The notes: a model not told the origin generated them from the sequence alone. A stretch of DNA of 39,777 nucleotides from Clostridia bacterium (GCA_012840485.1 DULG01000007.1:1-39777); one strand, 5' to 3'; shown: positions 1 through 8,696, counted from the stretch's first letter. A program made the numbers and translations.

Positions 1-124
1 ACATATCGTTAAAAATGTCTTATTACAATAAATCCTATTTTTGGGTTAATTATTGTAACAATAATGACATTTTCGGTGAATAATTTTTATACTTTTATCA
101 TGACATTTTCGCTGACTATTGACA
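1..124. mobile_element. Outer end of a probable IS21-like insertion sequence (partial)
   Basis: Two direct copies of TGACATTTTCGSTGA lie at 65-79 and 101-115, 36 bases apart. Read on minus, the presumed element tip begins TGTCAATAGTC at 124. Spaced repeats of this kind next to a terminal TG...CA are known at the ends of IS21-family elements. The family call is from memory of such ends. No transposase is in the window; it would lie to the left. The end runs into the 3' part of the DUF4342 gene. Confidence 0.5.
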
Positions 125-531
125 TCATTTTTCTTTTCTTCTTTTAATACTGTCACACTCTTGTCGTATTTTTCAATTTCTATTGTACAGTTAGCTAAAA
201 GTGCTACTGCTGCTCCTACTAATGTTAATTGAGGGATGATAACTGCCGAAATAGCACCTGCAGTTACAGGAATCTCTAAAAGAACTTTGTCATCTTTTTT
301 TATTCTTATTTTTGTGATATTCCCTTTTTTAACTAATTCTTTTATTTTATCTATCACTTCCGAACCTGCAACTGTAAATGTCTCGGTCCAACTTTTTCTA
401 TTTTCTTCTATATATATCAAGGCATCTACGACACTGCCACCTGACTTCTCTAATGCTTCTTTTGCTTCTTTATAGCTTACTCCCATTCTCTCTACTATCA
501 TATCTATTTTTTCTAATTCTTCATCTAACAC
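46..531 (-). CDS. UBA-like / DUF4342 protein, C-terminus altered by an element end
   Basis: 161 residues from a GTG at 531, which sits 5 bases after the ribosome-binding site GGAGGGG. An in-frame GTG at 549 lacks its own site. Residues 1-42 resemble a UBA/NAC-type helical domain (MGVSYKEAKEALEKSGG). Residues 48-128 match the DUF4342 pattern: a lysine-rich beta region (KIRIKKDDKVLLEIPV), then a hydrophobic stretch (IIPQLTLVGAAVALLA). The role is unknown; proteins of this kind are small and may associate with membrane or ribosome. The last 26 or so residues (from about DVNSQRKC) are encoded by repeats of the adjoining insertion-sequence end, so the native C-terminus has been replaced. It lies directly after recO and is probably cotranscribed with it. 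Confidence 0.7.
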   Translation of the reverse strand: MLDEELEKIDMIVERMGVSYKEAKEALEKSGGSVVDALIYIEENRKSWTETFTVAGSEVIDKIKELVKKGNITKIRIKKDDKVLLEIPVTAGAISAVIIPQLTLVGAAVALLANCTIEIEKYDKSVTVLKEEKKNDVNSQRKCHDKSIKIIHRKCHYCYNN

Positions 532-545
532 ATTAACCCCTCCTT

Positions 546-1298
546 TCACATATTTTGTAATTTGTCAATAAAATCTTTTGATTTAAACTCTGTTTCAAGA
601 TGTTCCTTCATATAGGCTGTTATTATTTTATCCACTTCTTCTTTTATAACTCCTGAAACTTTAACATCTTGAAGCCTTTCATAATTTACTTTAAGGAAAT
701 ACTTTAAAGCTTTTAATATTACCTGATGTAATGGTTTTGCATCAAAACATTTATCTTTGCAGTCTTTGCACACTGCACCTCCACAGGAATTAGAAAAATA
801 TTCCATGCTATCGACTTTCCCACAGATAACACAACTGTCAAGTTGAGGCATATATCCTAGTAAAGAAATTAATTTTAAGTTGTAAGAGGATATAAAAATC
901 AAGGGGTCAATTTGTAAATCATTAACAGCCTTCAAAGAATGTTTTAAAAATAGATACAGCCTTTCACTTTTTTGATTTTCTTCTAAAATTTTGTTTATAG
1001 TTTCTCCAACATAAGAAGCTACATAAAATTTAGCTAAATCCTTCTCTATGTTTGTATGCCCTTCAATCAACTCCCATTGGTCAATGTAATAGTAGTTTTG
1101 TCCTTCGAAAAGAACATAGTTAGCGACAATGAAAGGTCTTATGGCGTTCACAAATCGGCTTCTAGATCTCCTTGCCCCTTTTGCTACTGCTGGAAGTTTA
1201 CCATATTTTTTAGTAAAAAGAGTAGCAATCTTGTCCGTCTCGCTTATCAGATTGTTTTTTAACACTATCGCTTCTGTCTTTAAAAAACGCATTTTCAT
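546..1298 (-). CDS. recO: DNA repair protein RecO
   Basis: 250 residues. RecO helps RecR and RecA load onto SSB-coated single-stranded DNA in gap repair and anneals complementary strands. The N-terminal OB-fold begins with the typical [11 protein letters not shown] and carries the basic [10 protein letters not shown] segment near residue 45. A zinc-binding cluster follows, with Cys156, Cys159, Cys177 and Cys180 (CVICG...CKDC). I chose the ATG at 1298, which overlaps the deoC stop in TGATG and implies translational coupling. A TTG three bases upstream and a second ATG at 1292 are alternatives. Length is normal for the family. The era-deoC-recO order supports the call. Confidence 0.95.
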   Translation of the reverse strand: MKMRFLKTEAIVLKNNLISETDKIATLFTKKYGKLPAVAKGARRSRSRFVNAIRPFIVANYVLFEGQNYYYIDQWELIEGHTNIEKDLAKFYVASYVGETINKILEENQKSERLYLFLKHSLKAVNDLQIDPLIFISSYNLKLISLLGYMPQLDSCVICGKVDSMEYFSNSCGGAVCKDCKDKCFDAKPLHQVILKALKYFLKVNYERLQDVKVSGVIKEEVDKIITAYMKEHLETEFKSKDFIDKLQNM

Positions 1299-1969
1299 CA
1301 ACCCATTTTAAGTTTGTTCCACTCTTCCACAATTTTAACTCCTGCACTTGCGCCTATGCGGTTGGCTCCTGCTTCAATCATCGCTTTAGCATCTTCAGCA
1401 GTTCTAATACCGCCAGAAGCTTTAACGCCAAAACTTTCACCAACTGTACGTCTCATTAATTTTATATCCTCTACAGTCGCTCCCCCCGGTCCAAAGCCGG
1501 TAGAAGTCTTTACAAAATCAGCACCTGATTCTACAGCAATCTGACACGCTTTTATCTTCTCTTCATCAGTTAAATAACAAGTTTCTAAAATCACTTTTAC
1601 AACTATATCTTCATAAGACTTTACTGCTTTTACTACTTCTTCAATTTCTTCTTTTACATACTCATAATCTCTGCTTTTTAACATACTTATATTTAATACC
1701 ATGTCAACCTCTGTTGCACCTTTTTTAACAGCTTCAACCACTTCAAATACCTTAGTTTCAATAGTATTCGCACCTAACGGAAAACCTATAACTGTACAAA
1801 CTTTTACATCTGTATTTTTTAACATACTATAGGCAAGGTCTACAAAGCAAGGGTTTATGCAGACAGAAGCAAAACCATATTCTTTTGCCTCATTACAAAG
1901 TTTTTCTATCTCACTTTTTGTAGCATTTGGTTTTAATAAAGTGTGATCAATCATTTTTGCTATATTCAT
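1298..1969 (-). CDS. deoC: Deoxyribose-phosphate aldolase
   Basis: 223 residues, cytosolic class I aldolase. It cleaves 2-deoxyribose 5-phosphate into glyceraldehyde 3-phosphate and acetaldehyde during deoxynucleoside salvage. Catalytic residues are visible: Asp89 in EVDMVLN, Schiff-base Lys154 in [14 protein letters not shown], and Lys183 in VKASGGIRT. The start is the ATG at 1969, 7 bases after GGAGG; the longer reading frame adds eight residues and has no site of its own. It sits between era and recO, so it is expressed with information-processing genes rather than in a deo operon. No DeoR-type operator was seen. Confidence 0.95.
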   Translation of the reverse strand: MNIAKMIDHTLLKPNATKSEIEKLCNEAKEYGFASVCINPCFVDLAYSMLKNTDVKVCTVIGFPLGANTIETKVFEVVEAVKKGATEVDMVLNISMLKSRDYEYVKEEIEEVVKAVKSYEDIVVKVILETCYLTDEEKIKACQIAVESGADFVKTSTGFGPGGATVEDIKLMRRTVGESFGVKASGGIRTAEDAKAMIEAGANRIGASAGVKIVEEWNKLKMG

Positions 1970-2011
1970 AAAATATCCTCCTTTTGTTTTCATTAAATAC
2001 TTTACTATCTT

Positions 2012-2914
2012 TTAACTACTCTTGTCAATGGCATAGCCCAATTTTTTTAGCAAAGTAGTATTGTCTCTCCATCCTTTCCTCGTCTTTACCCATAAGTCAA
2101 GAAAAACTTGTTTTCCATAAAATTCTTCCAAATCTTGTCTTGCTGTTTGGCCAATCTTCTTTAGCATTTGCCCATTTTTACCTATAATAATCCCTTTGTG
2201 AGATTCTTTTTCACAATAAATATACGCTTCAATGTCTATTATATCTTTATCTTCTCTTTCTGTAATAGCCTCAACTTCCACATAAACACCATGAGGCACT
2301 TCTTCTTCTAAAAAATGTAACATTTTCTCTCTAATTATTTCTGCCACCATTAATTTTTCCGGTTGATCTGTTATGTAATCATCTAAATAATATCTTGGAC
2401 CTTCTGGTAAAAAGGATACAATTTTTTCTTTTAACAGGTCTATATTTTTATTTTGAGTAGCAGAAATAGGTACTACCTCTTTAAACTCGTATTGACTTTT
2501 AAAAATTTTTATAGTCTCTGCTATTCTTTCCTCAGGCACTAAATCTATTTTATTTATTACAAGTACAACAGGTGTATTTACTTCTTTTAAATGTTCGATT
2601 ATGTATCTATCTCCAGGCCCTACTTCAGTATCTGGTTCTATCATATACAAAATAAGGTCAACTTCTCTTAGTGTTCTTTCAGCAACCTCTATCATAAATT
2701 CGCTTAATTTAGATTTAGGTTTGTGAATACCAGGGGTATCAACAAAAATGATTTGATATTTTTCTGTCGTCAAAATTCCCCGAATGATATTTCTGGTGGT
2801 TTGAGGTTTAGGAGAAGTAATAGCAACTTTTTCTTGTAAAATTACATTTAAAAGAGTAGATTTTCCTACATTGGTTCTGCCAATTAATGCTACAAAGCCA
2901 GACTTATATCCCAT
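2012..2914 (-). CDS. era: GTPase Era
   Basis: 300 residues. Era is an essential GTPase that binds the 3' end of 16S rRNA and checks small-subunit maturation. GTPase motifs: G1 at 12-20 (GRTNVGKST), G3 DTPG at 59-62, G4 NKID at 121-124, G5 SA at 151-152. The C-terminal KH domain carries the GXXG loop in IIGKNGQ near residue 248. The G1 loop has Thr where Era and most relatives have Pro (GRPNVGKS). The ATG at 2914 follows AGAGGTGAG with good spacing; an upstream in-frame ATG at 2929 lacks one. It follows dgkA by 11 bases. Confidence 0.96.
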   Translation of the reverse strand: MGYKSGFVALIGRTNVGKSTLLNVILQEKVAITSPKPQTTRNIIRGILTTEKYQIIFVDTPGIHKPKSKLSEFMIEVAERTLREVDLILYMIEPDTEVGPGDRYIIEHLKEVNTPVVLVINKIDLVPEERIAETIKIFKSQYEFKEVVPISATQNKNIDLLKEKIVSFLPEGPRYYLDDYITDQPEKLMVAEIIREKMLHFLEEEVPHGVYVEVEAITEREDKDIIDIEAYIYCEKESHKGIIIGKNGQMLKKIGQTARQDLEEFYGKQVFLDLWVKTRKGWRDNTTLLKKLGYAIDKSS

Positions 2915-2925
2915 TTTCTCACCTC

Positions 2926-3639
2926 TCATGTAATTATTTGAAAAATTAAAACTGTAATCAATATGCCCAACAAACCTCCAAAAAACACCTGAGAAAAAGA
3001 GTGAATCTTGCCTTCTATCCTGCTTTCCGCCACCATGATAGCTAATAAAAATCCCAAAGTTGCAATAAAAGCATTCTCTGTCATAAAAGTTATAGCTGTT
3101 GCAACAGAAAAAGCAATGGCGCTATGGGCACTGGGCATACCTCCTCTCATAGGAGTCCCCTCTTTAAAATGCACTTTTAAAATTACAGTTAGGAAGACTA
3201 CAAGTAAAATACTTATTACTGTAATATGAATAGGAGATTCCCTAAGCTTTAATAAAATTATTTTTGTTAAAGGATTTACTTTGTCAAAAAATATCAAATA
3301 TGCCACAAGAACAGCATTTATCGCAGATATTAAAACTGCTCCTGCAGCTACATTTTTCGCGATCTTAGCCAAAGGATTATAATTTTTAACCATCATATCA
3401 ATGGTAGTTTCAATGGCTGTATTTATCATTTCAGAAATTAAAACTAAAGAAATTGTAAATAAAATTACCACAAATTCTACTCTGGAAAGGTCAAAAAAAA
3501 GGCAAAAAAACAATACCAATATAGCTATAGCAAAATGGATTTTCATGTTTCTTTGAGTTTTAAAAGCATGTAAAATCCCGTCTATAGCATAATTAAAACT
3601 GTCAATTAAATTCCTCGATTTCACAAAATCACCGTCCAA
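2926..3639 (-). CDS. dgkA: DgkA-type lipid kinase fused to a PAP2-type phosphatase domain
   Basis: 237 residues, integral membrane, two domains. Residues 1-120 are a prokaryotic diacylglycerol/undecaprenol kinase with three membrane spans and the active-site segment SEMINTAIETTID (Glu70, Glu77). Residues 130-237 are a PAP2-like module: Lys155...Arg165, then PSAH at 169-172 and SR-x5-H at 206-213. Opposed activities (phosphorylating and dephosphorylating a lipid alcohol) in one chain would suit undecaprenyl-phosphate recycling; that is inference. Two positions look unusual: KNVAAGAV where the kinase family normally has KDxAAGAV, and Gln217 where PAP2 enzymes usually have Asp. The start is TTG at 3639 (7 bases after GGTGAGG), overlapping the ybeY end; a GTG at 3624 is possible. 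Confidence 0.88.
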   Translation of the reverse strand: MDGDFVKSRNLIDSFNYAIDGILHAFKTQRNMKIHFAIAILVLFFCLFFDLSRVEFVVILFTISLVLISEMINTAIETTIDMMVKNYNPLAKIAKNVAAGAVLISAINAVLVAYLIFFDKVNPLTKIILLKLRESPIHITVISILLVVFLTVILKVHFKEGTPMRGGMPSAHSAIAFSVATAITFMTENAFIATLGFLLAIMVAESRIEGKIHSFSQVFFGGLLGILITVLIFQIIT

Positions 3640-4108
3640 TATTGAGCCTCACCATTACTTCTTCTTCCTTTTGTCTCATAATTTTCCTCTCCTCTTCAGT
3701 TACATGGTCATACCCTAAAAGATGTAACATGCTATGGGCTGTTAAATAAGCTACTTCTCTTTCAAAGGAATGCCTATATTCTATCGATTGTTCTAAAGCT
3801 TTTTCTAATGAAATAACTATATCTCCTATTGGTTGAATTCCCTCTGAATCCTCATCTATTTCTTCTACATCTTCATAAGTCTCTTCAAACTCTGCCAAAG
3901 GAAATGACAAAACGTCAGTTTCTTTATCTATGCCTCTATAATATTTATTTAACTTCCTAATTTCCTCATTGTCTACAAAAGACACGCTTACCTCTACGTT
4001 ATCAATAACTTCCTCTACTTCCAACACTGTTTTTATAACTTTTTCAACTAATTCTTCCAACCCGCTAATATCAACCTTATCTTGCCTGTTATCTATCAAA
4101 ATATTCAT
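3629..4108 (-). CDS. ybeY: Endoribonuclease YbeY
   Basis: 159 residues, cytosolic zinc metalloprotein. YbeY takes part in 16S rRNA 3'-end maturation and 70S quality control. The signature HSMLHLLGYDH gives zinc ligands His125, His129 and His135; the family pattern is H-x3-H-x5-H. The upstream region ETDVLSFPL is also conserved. An acidic insert (EETYEDVEEIDEDSEG, about 75-90) makes it slightly longer than the shortest members. Its ATG overlaps the pgpH stop by 4 bases (ATGA), and its own 3' end overlaps the dgkA start, so translation is likely coupled across all three. Confidence 0.95.
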   Translation of the reverse strand: MNILIDNRQDKVDISGLEELVEKVIKTVLEVEEVIDNVEVSVSFVDNEEIRKLNKYYRGIDKETDVLSFPLAEFEETYEDVEEIDEDSEGIQPIGDIVISLEKALEQSIEYRHSFEREVAYLTAHSMLHLLGYDHVTEEERKIMRQKEEEVMVRLNIGR

Positions 4109-6171
4109 TGTAACACCTCTTTATTTTGATTTACTTCAATATCAGGATACTCAATTCTTTTGTGAAACATACCAGCTAAAGCAGTCAAAAAGGCATTTTT
4201 TATAGTCTTAATATCTTTTAAAGTTAGATCGCTATCTTCCAATTGACCATCATTTAATCTATCCACGATAATTTTGTCAATCATATTTTTAATATTTTCT
4301 TCAGTAGGTTCCGGGATAGACCTTACAGCTGCTTCTACAGAATCTGCCAACATCAAAATAGCAGACTCTTTTGTAGAAGGTTTGGGCCCTGGATATCTAA
4401 AAGATTCTTCTTCGCAAGTTTGTTCTTCACTTTGCAAAGCTTTAGTGTAGAAATATTTAACTAAAGTAGTTCCGTGATGCTCTTTTATTAAATCAATTAT
4501 TTGTTGAGGAAGTTTATATTTCTTTGCCAATTCTACCCCATCTTTTACATGAGAAATTATTACTAAAGTACTTAAATCAGGAGAAATTTTGTCATGTAAA
4601 TTCTCATCTGATAGCTGGTTTTCTTTAAAAAAATATGGTCTTTTAATCTTGCCTATATCATGGTAATATGCTCCTACTCTAACTAACAAACTATTTGCTC
4701 CAATAGCATCAGAAGCAGCTTCTGCTAAATTCGCTACTACCATACTGTGATGATAAGTACCAGGGGCATCCATCATAAGCTTTTTAAGAAGCGAATTGTT
4801 AGGATTTGACAGCTCTAGAAGTTTTAAAGGAGTCAATATGTCAAAAGCTGCCTCCCAAAAAGGTAAAGTGCCAATTACCAAAATTATACTGAAAGTTCCA
4901 CTCACAATTCCCCATAAACTACTTTTCAACACAAAAATTATGTCGTTGCTATTTAAAAGGCCTATTCCTACAATGCTTACAAGGTTTACCCCACTTACGT
5001 AAAGCCCTGCTTTTATAAAGTCTATTCGCTGCTTAGAATGAGAAAGCTTTACTGCTCCAATCAACCCTCCTAATAAAGAGACAAAAATAAATGTTTGATT
5101 AAAACTCACCATTAAACCTACTAAAAGAGAATAAATTATATCAATCATGATGGCAACATAGGGGTCAATAAGGATGGAAACCAACATGGGCAAAGTGGCA
5201 GAAGGAATTAAAAGAGGTTCAATCTCTTTAAAGGCGACAGCTAACAGCAAATAAAAAATACCTGTCAGACACAATAGCTCAATGTACATTTTTTTTGTGG
5301 TGATTTTTTTATCCAATTTTATAATGTAATACACAGACAAAAAGAGAGACAAACTTAAAATCAAAAGCAACCCTACTATCATCCCATAGTCAATTTTGCT
5401 GCTGCCCTTCAAAAGTCCTAAAGACTTTAAAACTTCTATTTGTTGCTGAGTCACTACCTCTCCGCTAACTACAATATTCTGTCCTTTTTTGTACATAACT
5501 GGTTGAACTCTTTCCTCCGCCTCTTTTTTAGCTAGATTCGTCTCATAAGCATTGTATATCATATTTGGCAGAATAACAGAAGATAAAATTTTAGTAGCGA
5601 CAGGCTTTACTTCTGGTAAAATATCAGAACTCTCTACGACGCTCTTTGCATCATTTAAAACAGTAGGTAAAGCATCTTCTGTAATCTGTCGCGACATAAT
5701 CGCCTTTTCTGTAGATAAAATTACCGATTCCATATTTATAAGCACATTATCATCTACTTTCAAAAGCAAAGCTATATCATTATCTTCTAACCCAATAGGG
5801 CTTATAGCTTTAAAGTCCTGCAGCTTTTTTTCTTCGCTGTCTGAAGACTTGCGCACATCTCTTAATTTGTTAAAAAAGTCGACCAGCTTAAAATAAGATT
5901 CCTTTGCGATATTTTCATTATAGTCATATTTAGGATTTACAGCATTTACAGCTTCCTGAATTTTCTTTTGAGTGGCAACTATATCTACCACATCTTTAGG
6001 AGCCCTGATATCTTGGGTAGCCACATCCCCAGCTTTTAAATCAAACTTTGGAGGAGTTACACTAGTATAAACTAAAGCATAGGAGGAAATAAAATAAAAA
6101 ATTATAAAAAGGACGATGATAGTTTGGTCCTTCTTTATGAATTTTTTTATTGGTTTGTCCAATTTTTTCAT
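4105..6171 (-). CDS. pgpH: PgpH-type c-di-AMP phosphodiesterase (7TMR-HD protein)
   Basis: 688 residues. PgpH-family enzymes hydrolyse cyclic di-AMP to pApA and so control osmotic and cell-wall homeostasis. One span at about 17-38 is followed by an extracytoplasmic 7TMR-HDED domain (about 40-260), then seven spans from about 263 to 440, then a cytoplasmic HD domain. HD residues: His474/475 (TYHHS), His504-Asp505 (YYHDIGKIKRP), His541 (ISHV), and HHGT at 565-568. The ATG at 6171 follows GGGGGAATAAG. It lies between phoH and ybeY as in many Firmicutes. Substrate specificity is inferred from family and context. Confidence 0.92.
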   Translation of the reverse strand: MKKLDKPIKKFIKKDQTIIVLFIIFYFISSYALVYTSVTPPKFDLKAGDVATQDIRAPKDVVDIVATQKKIQEAVNAVNPKYDYNENIAKESYFKLVDFFNKLRDVRKSSDSEEKKLQDFKAISPIGLEDNDIALLLKVDDNVLINMESVILSTEKAIMSRQITEDALPTVLNDAKSVVESSDILPEVKPVATKILSSVILPNMIYNAYETNLAKKEAEERVQPVMYKKGQNIVVSGEVVTQQQIEVLKSLGLLKGSSKIDYGMIVGLLLILSLSLFLSVYYIIKLDKKITTKKMYIELLCLTGIFYLLLAVAFKEIEPLLIPSATLPMLVSILIDPYVAIMIDIIYSLLVGLMVSFNQTFIFVSLLGGLIGAVKLSHSKQRIDFIKAGLYVSGVNLVSIVGIGLLNSNDIIFVLKSSLWGIVSGTFSIILVIGTLPFWEAAFDILTPLKLLELSNPNNSLLKKLMMDAPGTYHHSMVVANLAEAASDAIGANSLLVRVGAYYHDIGKIKRPYFFKENQLSDENLHDKISPDLSTLVIISHVKDGVELAKKYKLPQQIIDLIKEHHGTTLVKYFYTKALQSEEQTCEEESFRYPGPKPSTKESAILMLADSVEAAVRSIPEPTEENIKNMIDKIIVDRLNDGQLEDSDLTLKDIKTIKNAFLTALAGMFHKRIEYPDIEVNQNKEVLQ

Positions 6172-6174
6172 AAC

Positions 6175-7170
6175 TTATTCCCCCCGCTTTGGGATTTCTG
6201 ATTTATTCTCCTCCATATTTTCCTCATAAACTTCATAAGCCTTTATAATTTTAGCAACAAGAGGATGTCTTATTACATCTTGTTCAGAAAGTATTACAAA
6301 TTCTATTCCTTCTATGCCTTTTAATATCTCCATAACTTCTTTTAAACCAGATTTTTTACCTTTGGGCAAATCTATTTGAGTAACATCGCCTGTTATAACT
6401 GCTTTGGATCCAAAGCCTATACGGGTTAAAAACATTTTCATCTGCTCAGGAGTAGTATTTTGAGCCTCATCAAGTATTATGAAAGAATCATCCAAAGTTC
6501 TACCTCTCATATAAGCTAGTGGTGCTACCTCAATTAAGCCCTTCTCCATGTATTTTTGGAAAACCTCTGCTCCTAAAATATCATAAAGGGCATCATACAA
6601 AGGTCTTAAATAAGGATCTACTTTTTCTTGCAAATCTCCCGGCAAAAAACCTAATTTTTCTCCTGCTTCAACAGCCGGCCTTGTCAAAATTATGCGGCCT
6701 ACTTCTTTATTTTTCATTGCAGTAATAGCCATTGCCATAGCCAAATAAGTTTTTCCGGTACCTGCAGGACCTATGCCAAAAACGATCTGATTTTTCCTTA
6801 TTGCATCTACATACTTCATCTGGCCATAGGTTTTACATCTTATCTGTTTACCTCGTGCCGTTATACATACAATATCAGACATTAAAGACTTTAATTTTTC
6901 TTCCTCTCCTTCATCGACTGTACTCATAGTGTATAACACGCTTTGAGCGGTAATAGCATCTCCCTTTTCAATCATTTCCATTAGTCTTTTAAAAAGCTTA
7001 TTAGCTGATTCGACATTTTTTTCTTCTCCTGTTATCTTGATAGTTCCTCCTCTTACTACTATCTGGACATCTAATCCTTCTTCTATTAACTTAATATTTT
7101 CATCAAAGTTGCCAAACAAATTGGCAGCTTGCTCCATGTCTTCAATATTAATAGCTAACTCCTTAATCAA
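6175..7170 (-). CDS. phoH: PhoH-like ATPase
   Basis: 331 residues, cytosolic P-loop NTPase of the PhoH/YlaK group, related to superfamily 1 helicases. Its role is unsettled but linked to RNA metabolism because it is so often next to ybeY. A KH-like N-terminal region (about 1-65) precedes the ATPase core with Walker A GPAGTGKT at 134-141 and Walker B FIILDEAQN near 230. The start is uncertain. TTG at 7170 is the first standard candidate, but the best ribosome-binding site (GGAGGG, 7185-7190) lies 14 bases upstream of it and only 5 bases from an in-frame CTG at 7179 that overlaps the yqfD stop. Confidence 0.93.
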   Translation of the reverse strand: MIKELAINIEDMEQAANLFGNFDENIKLIEEGLDVQIVVRGGTIKITGEEKNVESANKLFKRLMEMIEKGDAITAQSVLYTMSTVDEGEEEKLKSLMSDIVCITARGKQIRCKTYGQMKYVDAIRKNQIVFGIGPAGTGKTYLAMAMAITAMKNKEVGRIILTRPAVEAGEKLGFLPGDLQEKVDPYLRPLYDALYDILGAEVFQKYMEKGLIEVAPLAYMRGRTLDDSFIILDEAQNTTPEQMKMFLTRIGFGSKAVITGDVTQIDLPKGKKSGLKEVMEILKGIEGIEFVILSEQDVIRHPLVAKIIKAYEVYEENMEENKSEIPKRGE

Positions 7171-7175
7171 TTTAG

Positions 7176-8363
7176 TCAGTTTTTCCCTCCTATATAAGAA
7201 ATTTTTTCTTTCATCCCTATTTCCTCTAAAACCTCTGCAGTAATATTGGCTCTTAATATTTTATCTTGTATAATCACATAACTTTCTTTTTTATTTACTA
7301 TCTTACTTTGAGAGCCTAAAACCTTCTCCAACTCCTTTAGTGCTTTTTCAAAAGCAATATTTTTTGCTTCCTCTTTAGATAAAACAATAGTTTTAGGTTT
7401 GGTTTCGTAATATACTTCTTTTATTACTTTAAATGGAAAATTTTTTGATATTATCTCTTTTTCCTCTTTTTCAAAATTCTTAAAGTCTACTTTTTTAGGC
7501 GATATAGTTATAGTATTATTGCCAAATATAATTTTTGTAACAGTTATCTTGTTGTTTGTCCTTTCAAAGACTTGCTTTTTAAGATCTGCATCGGCATAAG
7601 CTTCATACCATGTTCTCGCAATAATCTGACCATCAGCATGTACAAACCTCGTCTCCAGTCCCGGCTTTTCAATTATTCCTGTTACAATTATATCTCCTGC
7701 TTTTACCGTATCCCCGACTTTTTTCACCGCTTCTCCTTCTAAAACTGTCATTTTATAAATTATTCCGTCTCTTTTAGCTATTATATTGCATGGTTCATCT
7801 TTTGACAATACCTCTTGAGGTTTTGTTTTACCTACAACTTTTACAAAAGCATTAGTTCCTTTTATGTTTATTCCAATCCATGAAATGTCATTATTTTGCA
7901 ATAAAAATTCTGTCTCTATTTTATTCACATCTACAGCAAACTTAGAAACCCCTGGCTTTAATCCTAATTGAGAAAGCTTTTGCAAAACTTCTTTTTTATT
8001 TACATTATTGACAGTCTCAACATTTATTTCCCATATAAAAGTAGAAAAAGCGTAAACTAGTATGAGAGAAATTATTGCTCCTGCAATTAACATTTTCCTT
8101 CTTTTTAACTTAGAAATTACAAAAGGCAACCCCTTTTTAGAAACAATTGAGACACGGCAATTAGTTTTCTTTGCATAAGAAAGTATTTCCTTAAAACCTC
8201 TTAAACTTACTTTTGCGACTATAGTGGTATAGTTTTTGCGCTCAATATCCCAAATATAGACATCATTTACCATTATGAGATTTAAAAATTTTTCGATTGA
8301 CAAACCTTCAACCTTAATAATAACATATCCTTTTAAAAAATTCCATAATTTTATTGCGCCCAA
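7176..8363 (-). CDS. yqfD: Sporulation protein YqfD
   Basis: 395 residues. YqfD is a membrane protein made in the mother cell and needed for normal sporulation in Bacillus and Clostridia; its biochemical role is unknown. A single strong membrane segment at about 92-112 follows a short cytoplasmic region; the rest is predicted extracytoplasmic, with the conserved IWEINVETVNN, WIGINIKGT and RTWYEAYA patches. It starts at TTG 8363, five bases after AGGAGGAG. It is directly downstream of yqfC, its usual partner, and upstream of phoH, so the sporulation promoter ahead of yqfC may also read into the housekeeping genes. Confidence 0.92.
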   Translation of the reverse strand: MGAIKLWNFLKGYVIIKVEGLSIEKFLNLIMVNDVYIWDIERKNYTTIVAKVSLRGFKEILSYAKKTNCRVSIVSKKGLPFVISKLKRRKMLIAGAIISLILVYAFSTFIWEINVETVNNVNKKEVLQKLSQLGLKPGVSKFAVDVNKIETEFLLQNNDISWIGINIKGTNAFVKVVGKTKPQEVLSKDEPCNIIAKRDGIIYKMTVLEGEAVKKVGDTVKAGDIIVTGIIEKPGLETRFVHADGQIIARTWYEAYADADLKKQVFERTNNKITVTKIIFGNNTITISPKKVDFKNFEKEEKEIISKNFPFKVIKEVYYETKPKTIVLSKEEAKNIAFEKALKELEKVLGSQSKIVNKKESYVIIQDKILRANITAEVLEEIGMKEKISYIGGKN

Positions 8364-8374
8364 GCAGACTCCTC

Positions 8375-8644
8375 CTATGCCATTATTTCAATATTTTTAA
8401 TTTCACCACTAATTGTTATCATTTCTGTCATTATTGAATTTACTATCATGTTTTCACCAGATATTCTAACTATACCTATAGTTGTATTTATTCTAATCCT
8501 TTCAGGAATGTATTCAATAATTCCTTTATGGTTTTCTATAGTAATGTGGGTTTTCCCTATTAAAGTTATTTTAGGGAGATTCAAAAGCACTTCTTTAGGG
8601 AAATCTATTGCATTTATAAGTTCGTTTTTTAGGCTATCCTTCAT
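8375..8644 (-). CDS. yqfC: Sporulation protein YqfC
   Basis: 89 residues, a small soluble YabP/YqfC-family protein. The pattern is typical: KEVLLNLPKITLIG, then short beta repeats (HITIENHKGIIEY, RINTTIGIVRISG). The family is expressed under sigma-E in the mother cell and contributes to spore formation; the mechanism is unknown. The ATG at 8644 follows GAAGGGAGG closely. It is the first gene of the minus-strand run and is preceded by a candidate sigma-E promoter. Twelve bases separate its stop from the yqfD start. Confidence 0.9.
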   Translation of the reverse strand: MKDSLKNELINAIDFPKEVLLNLPKITLIGKTHITIENHKGIIEYIPERIRINTTIGIVRISGENMIVNSIMTEMITISGEIKNIEIMA

Positions 8645-8667
8645 TATTAGAACCTCCCTTCTTTTAA

Positions 8668-8696
8668 ATTTTATGAGGAAAAAATTAAAAAAATTC
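8668..8696 (-). promoter_or_regulatory. Candidate sigma-E promoter of yqfC-yqfD
   Basis: On minus, GAATTTT (8690-8696) and CATAAAAT (8668-8675) are separated by 14 bases. These fit the sigma-E consensus as I know it (-35 KMATATT, -10 CATACAMT, spacer 13-15) at most positions. The position 24 bases ahead of yqfC and the known sigma-E control of this gene in Bacillus support it. The -35 match is only moderate. Confidence 0.45.
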
